From NCBI RefSeq assembly GCF_006704125.1, contig NZ_VIGH01000010.1, positions 1 through 64,000 on the forward strand: a stretch of 64,000 nucleotides of DNA. Direction: 5' to 3'. The DNA is from Rhodococcus spelaei. Its GTDB lineage: Bacteria > Actinomycetota > Actinomycetes > Mycobacteriales > Mycobacteriaceae. Below, piece by piece: positions 56,617 through 64,000 of this stretch; position 1 is the first letter of the stretch, and the number at the start of each line of letters is the position of its first letter. Under the pieces are notes generated by a model that worked only from the letters and a program-made list of their open reading frames with translations, made no database searches and was not told where the DNA came from. Position numbers and translations under genes: made by a program.

Positions 56617-57945
56617 TCAGGGCTGTGTGACGAGGCTGTTCCCCGGCGGGATCGAACCGCAGTTGGAGGGGGCGGGTGCGCCTGCGAAGCGGTCGCCCAG
56701 CCACCGGAACGCCTCGGGCGCCCAGGGGGCCATCGTCATGACGTGGCTGAGCCCGTCGTACTGGGTGTACTGGATCTGGGAGTTGCCGCTGGCGCAGTAC
56801 TGGCGCGCGAGTGCGCGGACGTCGCCGGCGACCATGACGCCGTCGCCCGGGCCGACGTTCGGCTTGTCGCCCGCGGTGCCCTCGAGAACTCCGTTGGCGC
56901 CCTGGCCGATGAACATCGGGATGGTCGGGGTGGGGGCCTCGCCGAGGTTCACCTTGGCCGCGGCGGTCATGAACGGTGTGACGCTGGCAGGGTCGGCGTA
57001 CTCGGGTTTGACCATCTGCTGCCACGTCAGCCCGGGGTAGCGCCCCAGCACGCTGCCGATGCCGGCACCCTGGACCCCGTCGACGAGTTGTCGGCCACGG
57101 TCGCTGAGGTAGTCGGTGAAGTCGATGTCGTAGGCGCGCGCGACGCCGGCGATGGCCATCACGGCAACGCCGGACCAACTGGTGCTGCCGCTGACATAGG
57201 TGAGGTTGCGGGCGGGGTTGACCAGTACGCCGCCTTCGGCTGCCCCGACGAGGTTCCGGTTCACGTCGGGGGCGTAGCCGGGGGCGAGTGCGGCCGCCCA
57301 GTTGGTGGCGATGGCGCCTCCGGAGTACCCGAACAGTCCGACGCGGGTGCCACTGTTCAGGTCCGTCTCGTGGGAGCGGGTGGCTGCCCGGATGGAGTCC
57401 AGGGTGCTCTTGCCGTATTCGGGTCCGGCGGCGAAGTTGGCCTTCTGGCCTTCGGTGTCGGCGACGATGACCGAATAGCCCTGGGCCAGAAGCACTGCGA
57501 GGAACTGCGCCTCGGAGGCGTTGACCGCGCCGCCGAAGCTGACATCGCCGGCGATCGCGCGCGACGGGCTGTCGGCCGGATTCATCGAGTCGTAGAACGA
57601 CTGGTAGGCGACGGCCCTGCGCGGGTCGACACCGGTCGGCGGTTTGAGCACCGAGGTGACGTTGGTGGTCGGCCGCCCCTGCGCGTCCGTGGTGCGGTAC
57701 ACCAGCTGCACTGCGGTGACGGGGATCGCCACTCCGGCAACGTGATACGGCATGGTGCGGGTCTTGAGGACGGTGCCCGGCTCGATCGACGACAGCGGAG
57801 CGCCACCGCTGTAGGTGTAGAAGGAATCGGTGTCCGCCTGCGCGGACGGGGCGAGTGCTGCCGAGACCGCCACCGTGATCGACAACGCCGCTACTGCCCG
57901 TGCGGCCCGCCCCGTCGCCCGCGTCCTGTTCACTTTCGCGCTCAC
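56617..57945 (-). CDS. Secreted LIP-family triacylglycerol lipase
   Basis: 442-aa exported alpha/beta-hydrolase of the secretory lipase (LIP) family. Sec-type signal peptide residues 1-37 (ending APSAQA), nucleophile S208 in VGLFGYSGGAIATNWAA, and a likely His in GLSHVMTMAPW. A conserved LIP-type C-terminus contains GNSQIQYTQYDGLSH. The GTG at 57945 has GGGGAGG 8 nt upstream. It should hydrolyse acylglycerols or similar esters outside the cell. Confidence 0.93.
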   Translation of the reverse strand: MSAKVNRTRATGRAARAVAALSITVAVSAALAPSAQADTDSFYTYSGGAPLSSIEPGTVLKTRTMPYHVAGVAIPVTAVQLVYRTTDAQGRPTTNVTSVLKPPTGVDPRRAVAYQSFYDSMNPADSPSRAIAGDVSFGGAVNASEAQFLAVLLAQGYSVIVADTEGQKANFAAGPEYGKSTLDSIRAATRSHETDLNSGTRVGLFGYSGGAIATNWAAALAPGYAPDVNRNLVGAAEGGVLVNPARNLTYVSGSTSWSGVAVMAIAGVARAYDIDFTDYLSDRGRQLVDGVQGAGIGSVLGRYPGLTWQQMVKPEYADPASVTPFMTAAAKVNLGEAPTPTIPMFIGQGANGVLEGTAGDKPNVGPGDGVMVAGDVRALARQYCASGNSQIQYTQYDGLSHVMTMAPWAPEAFRWLGDRFAGAPAPSNCGSIPPGNSLVTQP

Positions 57946-57968
57946 CTGTACGACCTCCCCGGATGCGA

Positions 57969-57984
57969 CGTGACAGGCGTCACG
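57969..57984. promoter_or_regulatory. CRP/GlxR-like box upstream of lipase
   Basis: CGTGACAGGCGTCACG, a perfect 6-bp dyad with the GTGA-N6-TCAC core of CRP/GlxR sites, 24 bp before the lipase start codon. A second dyad TACCGACCGGTA lies at 57999-58010. Confidence 0.5.
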
Positions 57985-58092
57985 CCGAGCCGGAAGGTTA
58001 CCGACCGGTAGTCGGGTTGGCAAGAGCAAACTGGACAGAAATCAACCGACTGTCAAGTTGCCGTTGTCGCCCGGCCCGGCCGCCCCAGAAGC

Positions 58093-58926
58093 TCACGATG
58101 CCTGACGCAACGTCAGGCCGCCGAGCGTGATGACGTACTCGTTCGAGTCATCGTCGAATTGGACCGAGTACACCGTCGGGTAGTAGCCGGTGCGCTGGTA
58201 GGCGGCCGGCTGCTTGACGTCCTCACGCAGGGTCGGCCGGGTCTTCAACCATTCCCGGGTCATCATCGGCTCGATGAAAGTGAACTTTCCGTCCCACGAT
58301 CCGTTGAGGAGCACCTCGGTGAAGTCGAAAGAGCCCGGAATTGCCTTGTCCGCGGTGTCGGTCCAGTGCAGGCCCATGAACGGCACCGCATTTGCCGCCG
58401 CGGGTCCCGGAGGCGGCGCGTAGCCCTGCGGAATGTACTTCGCCTCCGGCATCGTCCCGGCACGCTCGGCGAAATCCGGTGCGGCGGGGTCGATGTCGTG
58501 CTGCACGGCGTCCGTGTAGAAGTGCATGTCGAAATGCGGTTTGCCGAAGAGCGTTTCGGGCTCGTGACCGTGCGGGTTCCAGTCCAGCATGACGTGATCG
58601 AATCCGGTGTCGGGCGCGTCCGGCGGCAACGCGAGCATCGACATCTGCGTCGTCGCGTCGGGGCCGTCCGGCAACCCGTCGAGCGCGGCCTCGGAGATCC
58701 GAATGCCGACCTCGCTGGGGTGTCCGGCATCGTCACTGACGACGTAGGTCCTCGATGTTCCGTGCCCCAGTGGGCTTTCCTCGCCCAGCTGGGTTCCCGC
58801 GACGGTAGCGGCGGAGCCGCTCGACCCGGCGTGGGCGTGGGTGTGTGCCGGTGCGCCGCATCCGGCAAGAGTGAGGGCGGCGCACGCCGCGACTGTCGCG
58901 CAGGCCGCGGTCCGAATTGTGTTCAC
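58093..58926 (-). CDS. DUF5602-like lipoprotein
   Basis: 277-aa lipoprotein. Signal peptide with lipobox LAGC (acylated C23, TLAGCGAPAHTHAHAG), then one domain with HVMLDWNPHGHEPETLFGKP and HFDMHFY. This His-rich pattern resembles the DUF5602/TTHB210 group of uncharacterised extracytoplasmic proteins. GTG 58926 has GAGAGG 8 nt upstream. It follows the FAD oxidase gene on the same strand. Confidence 0.8.
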   Translation of the reverse strand: MNTIRTAACATVAACAALTLAGCGAPAHTHAHAGSSGSAATVAGTQLGEESPLGHGTSRTYVVSDDAGHPSEVGIRISEAALDGLPDGPDATTQMSMLALPPDAPDTGFDHVMLDWNPHGHEPETLFGKPHFDMHFYTDAVQHDIDPAAPDFAERAGTMPEAKYIPQGYAPPPGPAAANAVPFMGLHWTDTADKAIPGSFDFTEVLLNGSWDGKFTFIEPMMTREWLKTRPTLREDVKQPAAYQRTGYYPTVYSVQFDDDSNEYVITLGGLTLRQAS

Positions 58927-58979
58927 TGTGAAGCCTCTCGGTTCGTTGGTTGGGTCGTGTCGCGACGGCGGACGCCGGT

Positions 58980-60365
58980 TCACACCGGCGTGCGCACGAC
59001 CTGACCGACGCGCAGGACTCCGTGCGGGTCGTGCTCGGTCGCGAGAGCACTGAGCCAGTGACGGGTGTCCTCGTCGTAGGACCGGGCGATCCGTTCCGGG
59101 TCGGCGCTGGGCGCGAAGTTGGGCAGGGTCCGCCCGGTGGTCCACGGAGCCATCGACTGCTCGACGACGCCCGCGTGTTCGACGACCGCTTCTGCCAGCG
59201 GCGGTACCAGGACACCCGCGACCATCAGGGCGAACGACGCGTCACGATGACAGAACGCGCTGCGGTGCCGTGGCTCGCGGGCCAGCGCGCCACCGAGCAG
59301 CCGGAGTTCGATCACCGTCTGCGGCGACCCGGAACCCGGTCCGGCCACCGCGAGCAGCGCGTCGACGGCCTCGTGCGACAGCTCTCCGGTGAGGCCACTG
59401 AACTCGTGGGCCGGCATCGGGTCGACTGGATCGGCGTGTATCGCGGACAGCGCCGCGTAGGGCATCGGACCGACGGCGTCGATCAGCGGAGTTGCCACCG
59501 CGCGCAGGCGCGCGATCAGTGCCTGCACCTCGTGTTCTTCTGCGACACTGGCGAATCGGACGGCCAACGTCAGGCGGCCCGCGAGGGGCGGCGGGATCTG
59601 CGGCAGCGGCGGCAGTTGCAGGAACGCGATCGACGTCGAGCTGTGCTCGGGCAGGTCGCGGCACCAGTCGAGCCAGGCATGCGCGACCGCCGCAGCGTCC
59701 GAACCGTCGAAATAGAGAGCGCCGGCGTGGATCTGGGTGATCGGAAGCAGGTCGATCTCCACCGCCGTGACAATCCCCAGAGTTGCCTTGCCTCCGCGCA
59801 GGCCCCAGAACAGTTCGGCATGCTCGTCGGGTGTGACGTGCAGCGCCGCACCGTCTCCGGTGACGACGTCGAACGCCCGCACGTGGTCGGAGGACAGTCC
59901 GAAGGTCCGCACCAGCGGCCCGATTCCCGCGCCGGTGAGGAAGCCGGCGACCCCGACAGCGGCGGAGGAGCCCGTCAGCGGCGCCAGTCCGTGTGGCGCC
60001 GCCGCGTCGAGAACGTCCTGCCAGATCGCTCCGGCCCCCACCCGCGCGGTGCGAGCGAGGGGATCGACGGCGCACCCGTCGAGTCGCCCGGTGTGCACCA
60101 GCAGCACATCACCGCCCAGCGCGACCGCGCCGTGCCCGGTGCGCTGCACGGCAACCCGGAGCCCGTGCTGAGCCGCGAACCTCACCGTCGCCGCGACGTC
60201 GTCCGCGTTCGCCGCCGCGACCACCGCGCGCGGGGTGACCGGGACCGCCAGGTTCCACGGCGTCGCCAGCTCGTATCCGGGTTCGCCGGGCAGGGCGACC
60301 GAACCGGCGATACCTGCACGCAACGACGCGATCGTCGCATCGGCTGTCGGGGTCTGGAGTTCCAT
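58980..60365 (-). CDS. FAD-binding oxidoreductase, BBE type
   Basis: 461-aa flavoprotein of the berberine-bridge-enzyme group. The FAD_binding_4 domain includes VAVQRTGHGAV with H78, the usual covalent flavin ligand. GVAGFLTGAGIGPLVRTFGL and LFWGLRGGKATLGIVTAVEI follow, and the C-terminal BBE element includes RSYDEDTRHWLSAL. The second flavin-linking Cys common in BBEs is not evident. The substrate is unknown. Start ATG 60365 with AAAGGAAG upstream. Confidence 0.9.
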   Translation of the reverse strand: MELQTPTADATIASLRAGIAGSVALPGEPGYELATPWNLAVPVTPRAVVAAANADDVAATVRFAAQHGLRVAVQRTGHGAVALGGDVLLVHTGRLDGCAVDPLARTARVGAGAIWQDVLDAAAPHGLAPLTGSSAAVGVAGFLTGAGIGPLVRTFGLSSDHVRAFDVVTGDGAALHVTPDEHAELFWGLRGGKATLGIVTAVEIDLLPITQIHAGALYFDGSDAAAVAHAWLDWCRDLPEHSSTSIAFLQLPPLPQIPPPLAGRLTLAVRFASVAEEHEVQALIARLRAVATPLIDAVGPMPYAALSAIHADPVDPMPAHEFSGLTGELSHEAVDALLAVAGPGSGSPQTVIELRLLGGALAREPRHRSAFCHRDASFALMVAGVLVPPLAEAVVEHAGVVEQSMAPWTTGRTLPNFAPSADPERIARSYDEDTRHWLSALATEHDPHGVLRVGQVVRTPV

Positions 60366-60457
60366 CGAAACTTCCTTTCGTCGTCCGCCTTGGGGGCGTG
60401 GAAGAAAGGATGTCCGAGTCCGCTTGGGCGGTTCTTGCAGCGAGCACGACGCCGGTT

Positions 60458-60473
60458 CCAAGTTTCCGCCAAG
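60458..60473 (-). promoter_or_regulatory. 11-bp direct repeats, SARP-site candidate
   Basis: On the minus strand CTTGG occurs twice exactly 11 bp apart (plus 60469-60473 and 60458-60462; full stretch CTTGGCGGAAACTTGGAA). SARP/AfsR regulators bind 7-bp repeats with 11-bp period. The site lies between the SARP gene and the FAD gene. Confidence 0.35.
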
Positions 60474-60488
60474 CGGGCGCCCGCGCGT

Positions 60489-63400
60489 TCAGGCGAGCAG
60501 CGACCGCGCCTGTGCCGTCAGCCCGCGCATGCCGCGGCGCTCGGATTCCTCGGCGATGGCGGACAGCTCGCCGCGGCGCTCCGGCGAATCGGGCGCGAGG
60601 TGCGCTCGAAGAAGCCTGCACCGCAGCAGCGTCGGGGCGCCCGACGTCCGATGCGCGATCTGCTCGGCCCGCTCCAGCAGCGTCGACGCCTGGTCGGTCT
60701 GCCCGAGCATCGCGTGCAGACGCGCGGACGCCTCGGCCACCGAGCCGACGACGCCCACATGCCCGACGGTCGCGATCCGGTCCGTGAACGGGGCGAGCAG
60801 CCCGAGGAACAGGTCGGCGTACTCGGTCAGGGACAGATCGGCGACGACGTGGGCGATCAACGTCTGGTGGCCCAGCGTGGTCCACACGTCCGGCCCCGGG
60901 TCCGACGTCCAGCGCGCGATACCGTCGGCCGCGGCGCGCCGGTCCCCCCTCGCCGCCGCGATCGCGATACTCCAGGCCGCCGGCTCGACGAACCCGGGCG
61001 CCGTGTCGGCGAGCTCACCCTGCTCCCATTTCAGAGTGTTCAGGGCGAGGTCGGCGCTGCCCGCGGTGTACAGCTCGGTCTGCAGGTGAATCTGCCGCGC
61101 GGTGTCGTACTGCCGCTCGGTCCGCTCGAAGTCGCCGCACCATTCCGCGAGCGTGCCCTCCATCCACCGCAGTTGGACTCGGACCACGGGTAGTCGCAAC
61201 AGATCGCACCCGATGATGCCCTGACGCACATGCGCGACGGCAGCCTCGGTATCCGCGAGATTCATCTGCGTCATGCTCGCGACGGCGTGCACGATGACGT
61301 CGTCGACCCGCGACTGCTGATGCGGCAGATCGAGAAGTTCGGCCAACAATTCGGCGGATTCACGGCCGTGTCGTGCCACCCCGGAGAAGAGGAGTATCCG
61401 ACCCAGCAGCGCGTCGGCAACCACGTCCGGATCGCCCTCCGTGCGAGCCAGTTCGAGCGACCGACGGCTCATCTCGTCGGGCACCGATGAATCCGGGTGA
61501 TAGCAACTGCCGACGGCGAGTGCGGCGAGAACCCGGGCGTGCGCGACTCGATCGGACGCGACGAACGGTTCCAAGGCCGCGAGCCGTTCGAGCAGCGGCC
61601 CGGGATCCCGGCCGTACGACACCCACGGCCACGCCCCGGCGGCGCGGAGAAGTGCTGCGGCCAAACGCCCCGCACCCGAGGTGCGGCCCTCGCGCACCGC
61701 GTCGAGCAGACCCGCGTCGACAACGTCGAGCACGGTCTGTCCCCGGCCGGCACGGGCCAGGGCCTCCACCCGGGCCACCAGCAGGTCGTCCCTGTCGTCG
61801 GGCGACCGCTCCGACGCCGGCAATAGGTCGAAGGTCTGCACGCCGATCTCCCACCAGTGCGCGGCGGTCTCCGAACTCCACCTTTCCGTCGCCTCCCGCG
61901 CCGCGACGGTGCATGCGTCGAGCACCTCCCGCGGATCCACCAACGGCAGCGCGGCGCACAGGTGTTGGGCGCGCCGACTCGCGCGGTCGGCATCGGAGGA
62001 GTCCACCAGAATCTCGGCAACGCGCGCGTGAATACGCTGGCGCCGCAACGGGGGTATGGCGCGGAGCACCTCGTGCCGCAGCAGTCCGTGTGCGAAGACG
62101 TAGCCCGCGGAGCCGGGGTCCGCCACGATGATTCGTTCGTCGGCCGCGTCGTCGAGATAGTCGGCGAGCGTGTCCAGGTCGAGTCGGGAGGCCGCGGCCA
62201 GGAGGTCGATCTCGATGGCGTCGCCGAGCACGGCCGCGACTCGAAGAACCTGCAACACAGCCGGTTCCACGGCCGCGAGCCGTCGCCCCAGCACCGACCG
62301 GACGGCGGTCGGGATGCCGTCTCCGAGTCTTTCGTCGTGCGGCAGTCGCGCGTACTCCGAGACGAACAGCGGGTTGCCCCCGGTCCTGTCGGTGAGCACG
62401 CGCACCTCGACCGGACTCAACTGCTCGCCGGCGACGTGGCAGGCCAGCTCCTCGACCTCGTCCGGCGCCAGCGCCGGCACCGCGACGTGCCGGTTGCCCT
62501 CCCCTCGCAGCACGGCGTCGACGAGTGTGCCGACCTCTGTGTCGCGCAGCGTCAGTACGAACCACACGCGGTGGTCGCGGAGCGCTCCGACGAGGTACGT
62601 CAGGCAGCGCAGCGACGTCGGATCGGCCCACTGGACGTCGTCGACGACGATCGTCAGGACGGGGGTGTCCGAGGCCGCCGCCTCGATCGTTTCCAGCACC
62701 CGCTCGTACACGGCGAACCGTGCCTCGTCCGGATCGACGTCGGGCGGCGGGACCAACACCGCATCCGCATCGGCACCGAGCTCGCGCACCATTCGGCGGA
62801 TCGGCCACCAGGCCGGTGCACCGTCGTCCTCCGGGCAGCGGGCCCAGACCGCCGTCCCACCCACAGCCGCGGCCCGCGCCGCGCACTCCTCCGCCACCCG
62901 CGTCTTCCCGATCCCGGCCGGCCCGGACAGCGCCAACCACCGTGTCGACCCACCGAGGACGGCGTCCAGCAGGCGCTCGATCACAACCGTCTCGCTGCCG
63001 CGCCCGACGAACACCCGGCCCGGCTCCACCGCGACGGCCTCGTCACCCGATCCGGGTGCGTCCACATTCGAGGTCGGGGACACGGGCAGTGGAACATTCT
63101 CCGCCCCAGTCCATCCCGGCGTACGAGGCCACGCTGCCAGCTTCGGGTCGTGACGGAGAATCGCGCCCTGGAGTGCGTGCAGTTCAGCCCCCGGCGCGAG
63201 CCCCAACTCGGTGTCGAGCGCAGCGACGTGCGACCGGAACTGCTCGAGCGCCTCCGACGACCTGCCTGCCCGGTGCAACGCGAGCATCCGCAGCCAGCAT
63301 GTCCGGTCCCGGAACGGGAATTCGCTGCACAGCTGCGCGGTCTCGACGAGCGCCGGCGGGACCCGGCCCAGCGCGAGCAGAGCCGTGATCCGGGTCTCCC

Positions 63401-63896
63401 GGCACTCGGTCCGCACCTCGTCGAATCCGGTGGCCTCCACCTGAACCCAGTGCTCGTCGCTCAGGTCCTCGAGCAGCTGACCCCGGACCGATGCCAGCGC
63501 TCGGTCGGCCGTCTTCAGCGCCGGTTCCCAGCCACCGTCCTCCACCAGGCGTCGGGCGTCCTCGGCATCGCTCTGGAACGTCGCCAGATCGACCTCGTCT
63601 GCCGAGACGTCGAGGACGTAGCCCGGGGGCTGCCGCACGATCGGCGACGCCGCCGCGGTCTCGACGCGAAGGACCCGCCGCAGGTTGGAGATGTAGGCCT
63701 GAATGCTCGCCATGGCGCTCGCGGGCGCGTCGTCGCCCCAGACAGCGTCGATCAGGCGGGCGGTGGACACCACCCGCCCCCGGCTCAGAAGCAGGACCGC
63801 CAGCACCGCGCGTTGCTTGCGTGGACCCAGGTCGAGAACCTGGTCGCCGGAGTCGGTTCGAGCCACCTCCAGCGGTCCGAGCAGCCGATAGATCAT
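60489..63896 (-). CDS. SARP/AAA large transcriptional regulator
   Basis: 1135-aa AfsR-like regulator. An OmpR-type winged helix (residues about 1-95, GPRKQRAVLAVLLLSRGRVV... SIQAYISNLRRVL) is followed by a BTAD domain (about 103-250). The AAA/NTPase domain has Walker A GPAGIGKT (325-332) and Walker B-type LTIVVDDVQWADP, and a long TPR-like tail runs to the end. There is no C-terminal LuxR helix-turn-helix. Start ATG 63896 has GAGGAG upstream. Such regulators often switch on an adjacent small operon, here the FAD oxidase and lipoprotein. The last 104 nt of the window are its upstream region; I see nothing else there. Confidence 0.92.
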   Translation of the reverse strand: MIYRLLGPLEVARTDSGDQVLDLGPRKQRAVLAVLLLSRGRVVSTARLIDAVWGDDAPASAMASIQAYISNLRRVLRVETAAASPIVRQPPGYVLDVSADEVDLATFQSDAEDARRLVEDGGWEPALKTADRALASVRGQLLEDLSDEHWVQVEATGFDEVRTECRETRITALLALGRVPPALVETAQLCSEFPFRDRTCWLRMLALHRAGRSSEALEQFRSHVAALDTELGLAPGAELHALQGAILRHDPKLAAWPRTPGWTGAENVPLPVSPTSNVDAPGSGDEAVAVEPGRVFVGRGSETVVIERLLDAVLGGSTRWLALSGPAGIGKTRVAEECAARAAAVGGTAVWARCPEDDGAPAWWPIRRMVRELGADADAVLVPPPDVDPDEARFAVYERVLETIEAAASDTPVLTIVVDDVQWADPTSLRCLTYLVGALRDHRVWFVLTLRDTEVGTLVDAVLRGEGNRHVAVPALAPDEVEELACHVAGEQLSPVEVRVLTDRTGGNPLFVSEYARLPHDERLGDGIPTAVRSVLGRRLAAVEPAVLQVLRVAAVLGDAIEIDLLAAASRLDLDTLADYLDDAADERIIVADPGSAGYVFAHGLLRHEVLRAIPPLRRQRIHARVAEILVDSSDADRASRRAQHLCAALPLVDPREVLDACTVAAREATERWSSETAAHWWEIGVQTFDLLPASERSPDDRDDLLVARVEALARAGRGQTVLDVVDAGLLDAVREGRTSGAGRLAAALLRAAGAWPWVSYGRDPGPLLERLAALEPFVASDRVAHARVLAALAVGSCYHPDSSVPDEMSRRSLELARTEGDPDVVADALLGRILLFSGVARHGRESAELLAELLDLPHQQSRVDDVIVHAVASMTQMNLADTEAAVAHVRQGIIGCDLLRLPVVRVQLRWMEGTLAEWCGDFERTERQYDTARQIHLQTELYTAGSADLALNTLKWEQGELADTAPGFVEPAAWSIAIAAARGDRRAAADGIARWTSDPGPDVWTTLGHQTLIAHVVADLSLTEYADLFLGLLAPFTDRIATVGHVGVVGSVAEASARLHAMLGQTDQASTLLERAEQIAHRTSGAPTLLRCRLLRAHLAPDSPERRGELSAIAEESERRGMRGLTAQARSLLA

Positions 63897-64000
63897 GCGG
63901 GTGCTCCTCGGATCTGCCGACTCCGGACGGATCGAGTGTAGGGACCGGGTGGCGTCGACGCGCGACAATTCGGTCATCGGAGCGCCGCGGCGACCTCGCG

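Noticed and set aside
61857-63941. 694-aa open frame on the plus strand opposite the SARP regulator
   Set aside because: The minus-strand product has coherent wHTH, BTAD and AAA domains; the plus-strand frame is a shadow.

Overview
The window looks like a chromosome segment of a mycolic-acid actinobacterium, most like Rhodococcus or Nocardia. The DNA is very GC-rich, GTG starts are frequent, and start-stop overlaps (ATGA, GTGA, TGATG) are common. murA sits immediately before an rRNA operon leader. The ATP synthase operon has separate b and delta genes, not the mycobacterial b-delta fusion. Genes for F420-type luciferase-like oxidoreductase, IdeR boxes, CysNC and Rv3529c-Rv3531c-like genes also fit. 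I see no phage, IS element or CRISPR array. The species cannot be fixed from the sequence alone.

Region 1 (1-24313) is almost all conserved housekeeping DNA on the minus strand. In transcription order it holds argS-lysA-hom-thrC-thrB (arginyl-tRNA synthetase plus the lysine and threonine branch), rho, rpmE-prfA-prmC-tsaC-wecA-atpI, then atpB-E-F-H-A-G-D-C, a DUF2550 gene and finally murA followed by the rRNA leader at the left edge. One plus-strand gene, a PduO-type cobalamin adenosyltransferase, diverges from murA.

Region 2 (24440-36130) starts with a DUF3105-DUF305 membrane/exported pair and tRNA-Arg(CCG), followed by an NTF2-like protein and an F420-type oxidoreductase. It then holds what I consider the most interesting locus. 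The PAPS-making operon cysD-cysNC-cysQ (minus) and a DUF1214-SDR-sulfotransferase operon (plus) flank an IclR-family regulator. Both upstream regions carry the same 16-bp palindrome, GGTAC-N6-GTACC. The PAPS operon also carries a second palindrome fitting the KstR consensus, and its CysQ has an extra C-terminal NTF2-like domain. Read together, this is a locus that makes the sulfate donor, uses it and removes the PAP by-product.

Region 3 (36368-46028) contains a Zn-ribbon/OB protein with a small partner, a three-gene operon (D-aminoacylase-like amidohydrolase, alpha/beta hydrolase, exported metallophosphoesterase), an IdeR-box-controlled bfd-bfr pair, tRNA-Cys, an MFS transporter, an SDR, a MarR regulator and a small Hsp70/actin-fold protein.

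Region 4 (46082-52504) is a valine/isobutyrate catabolic operon: mmsA, acyl-CoA dehydrogenase, 3-hydroxyisobutyryl-CoA hydrolase, mmsB and enoyl-CoA hydratase, with an SDR diverging from mmsA. Region 5 (52505-64000) holds a SNF2 helicase plus SWIM zinc-finger pair, a small unknown gene, a secreted LIP-family lipase, and a SARP/AAA regulator followed by a BBE-type FAD oxidase and a DUF5602-like lipoprotein.

Scattered between genes are three copies of a 55-nt element. Each has a 5-bp/3-nt mini-hairpin, CC and a 40-nt palindrome beginning GTG and ending CAC. Its structure is conserved while its sequence differs between copies.
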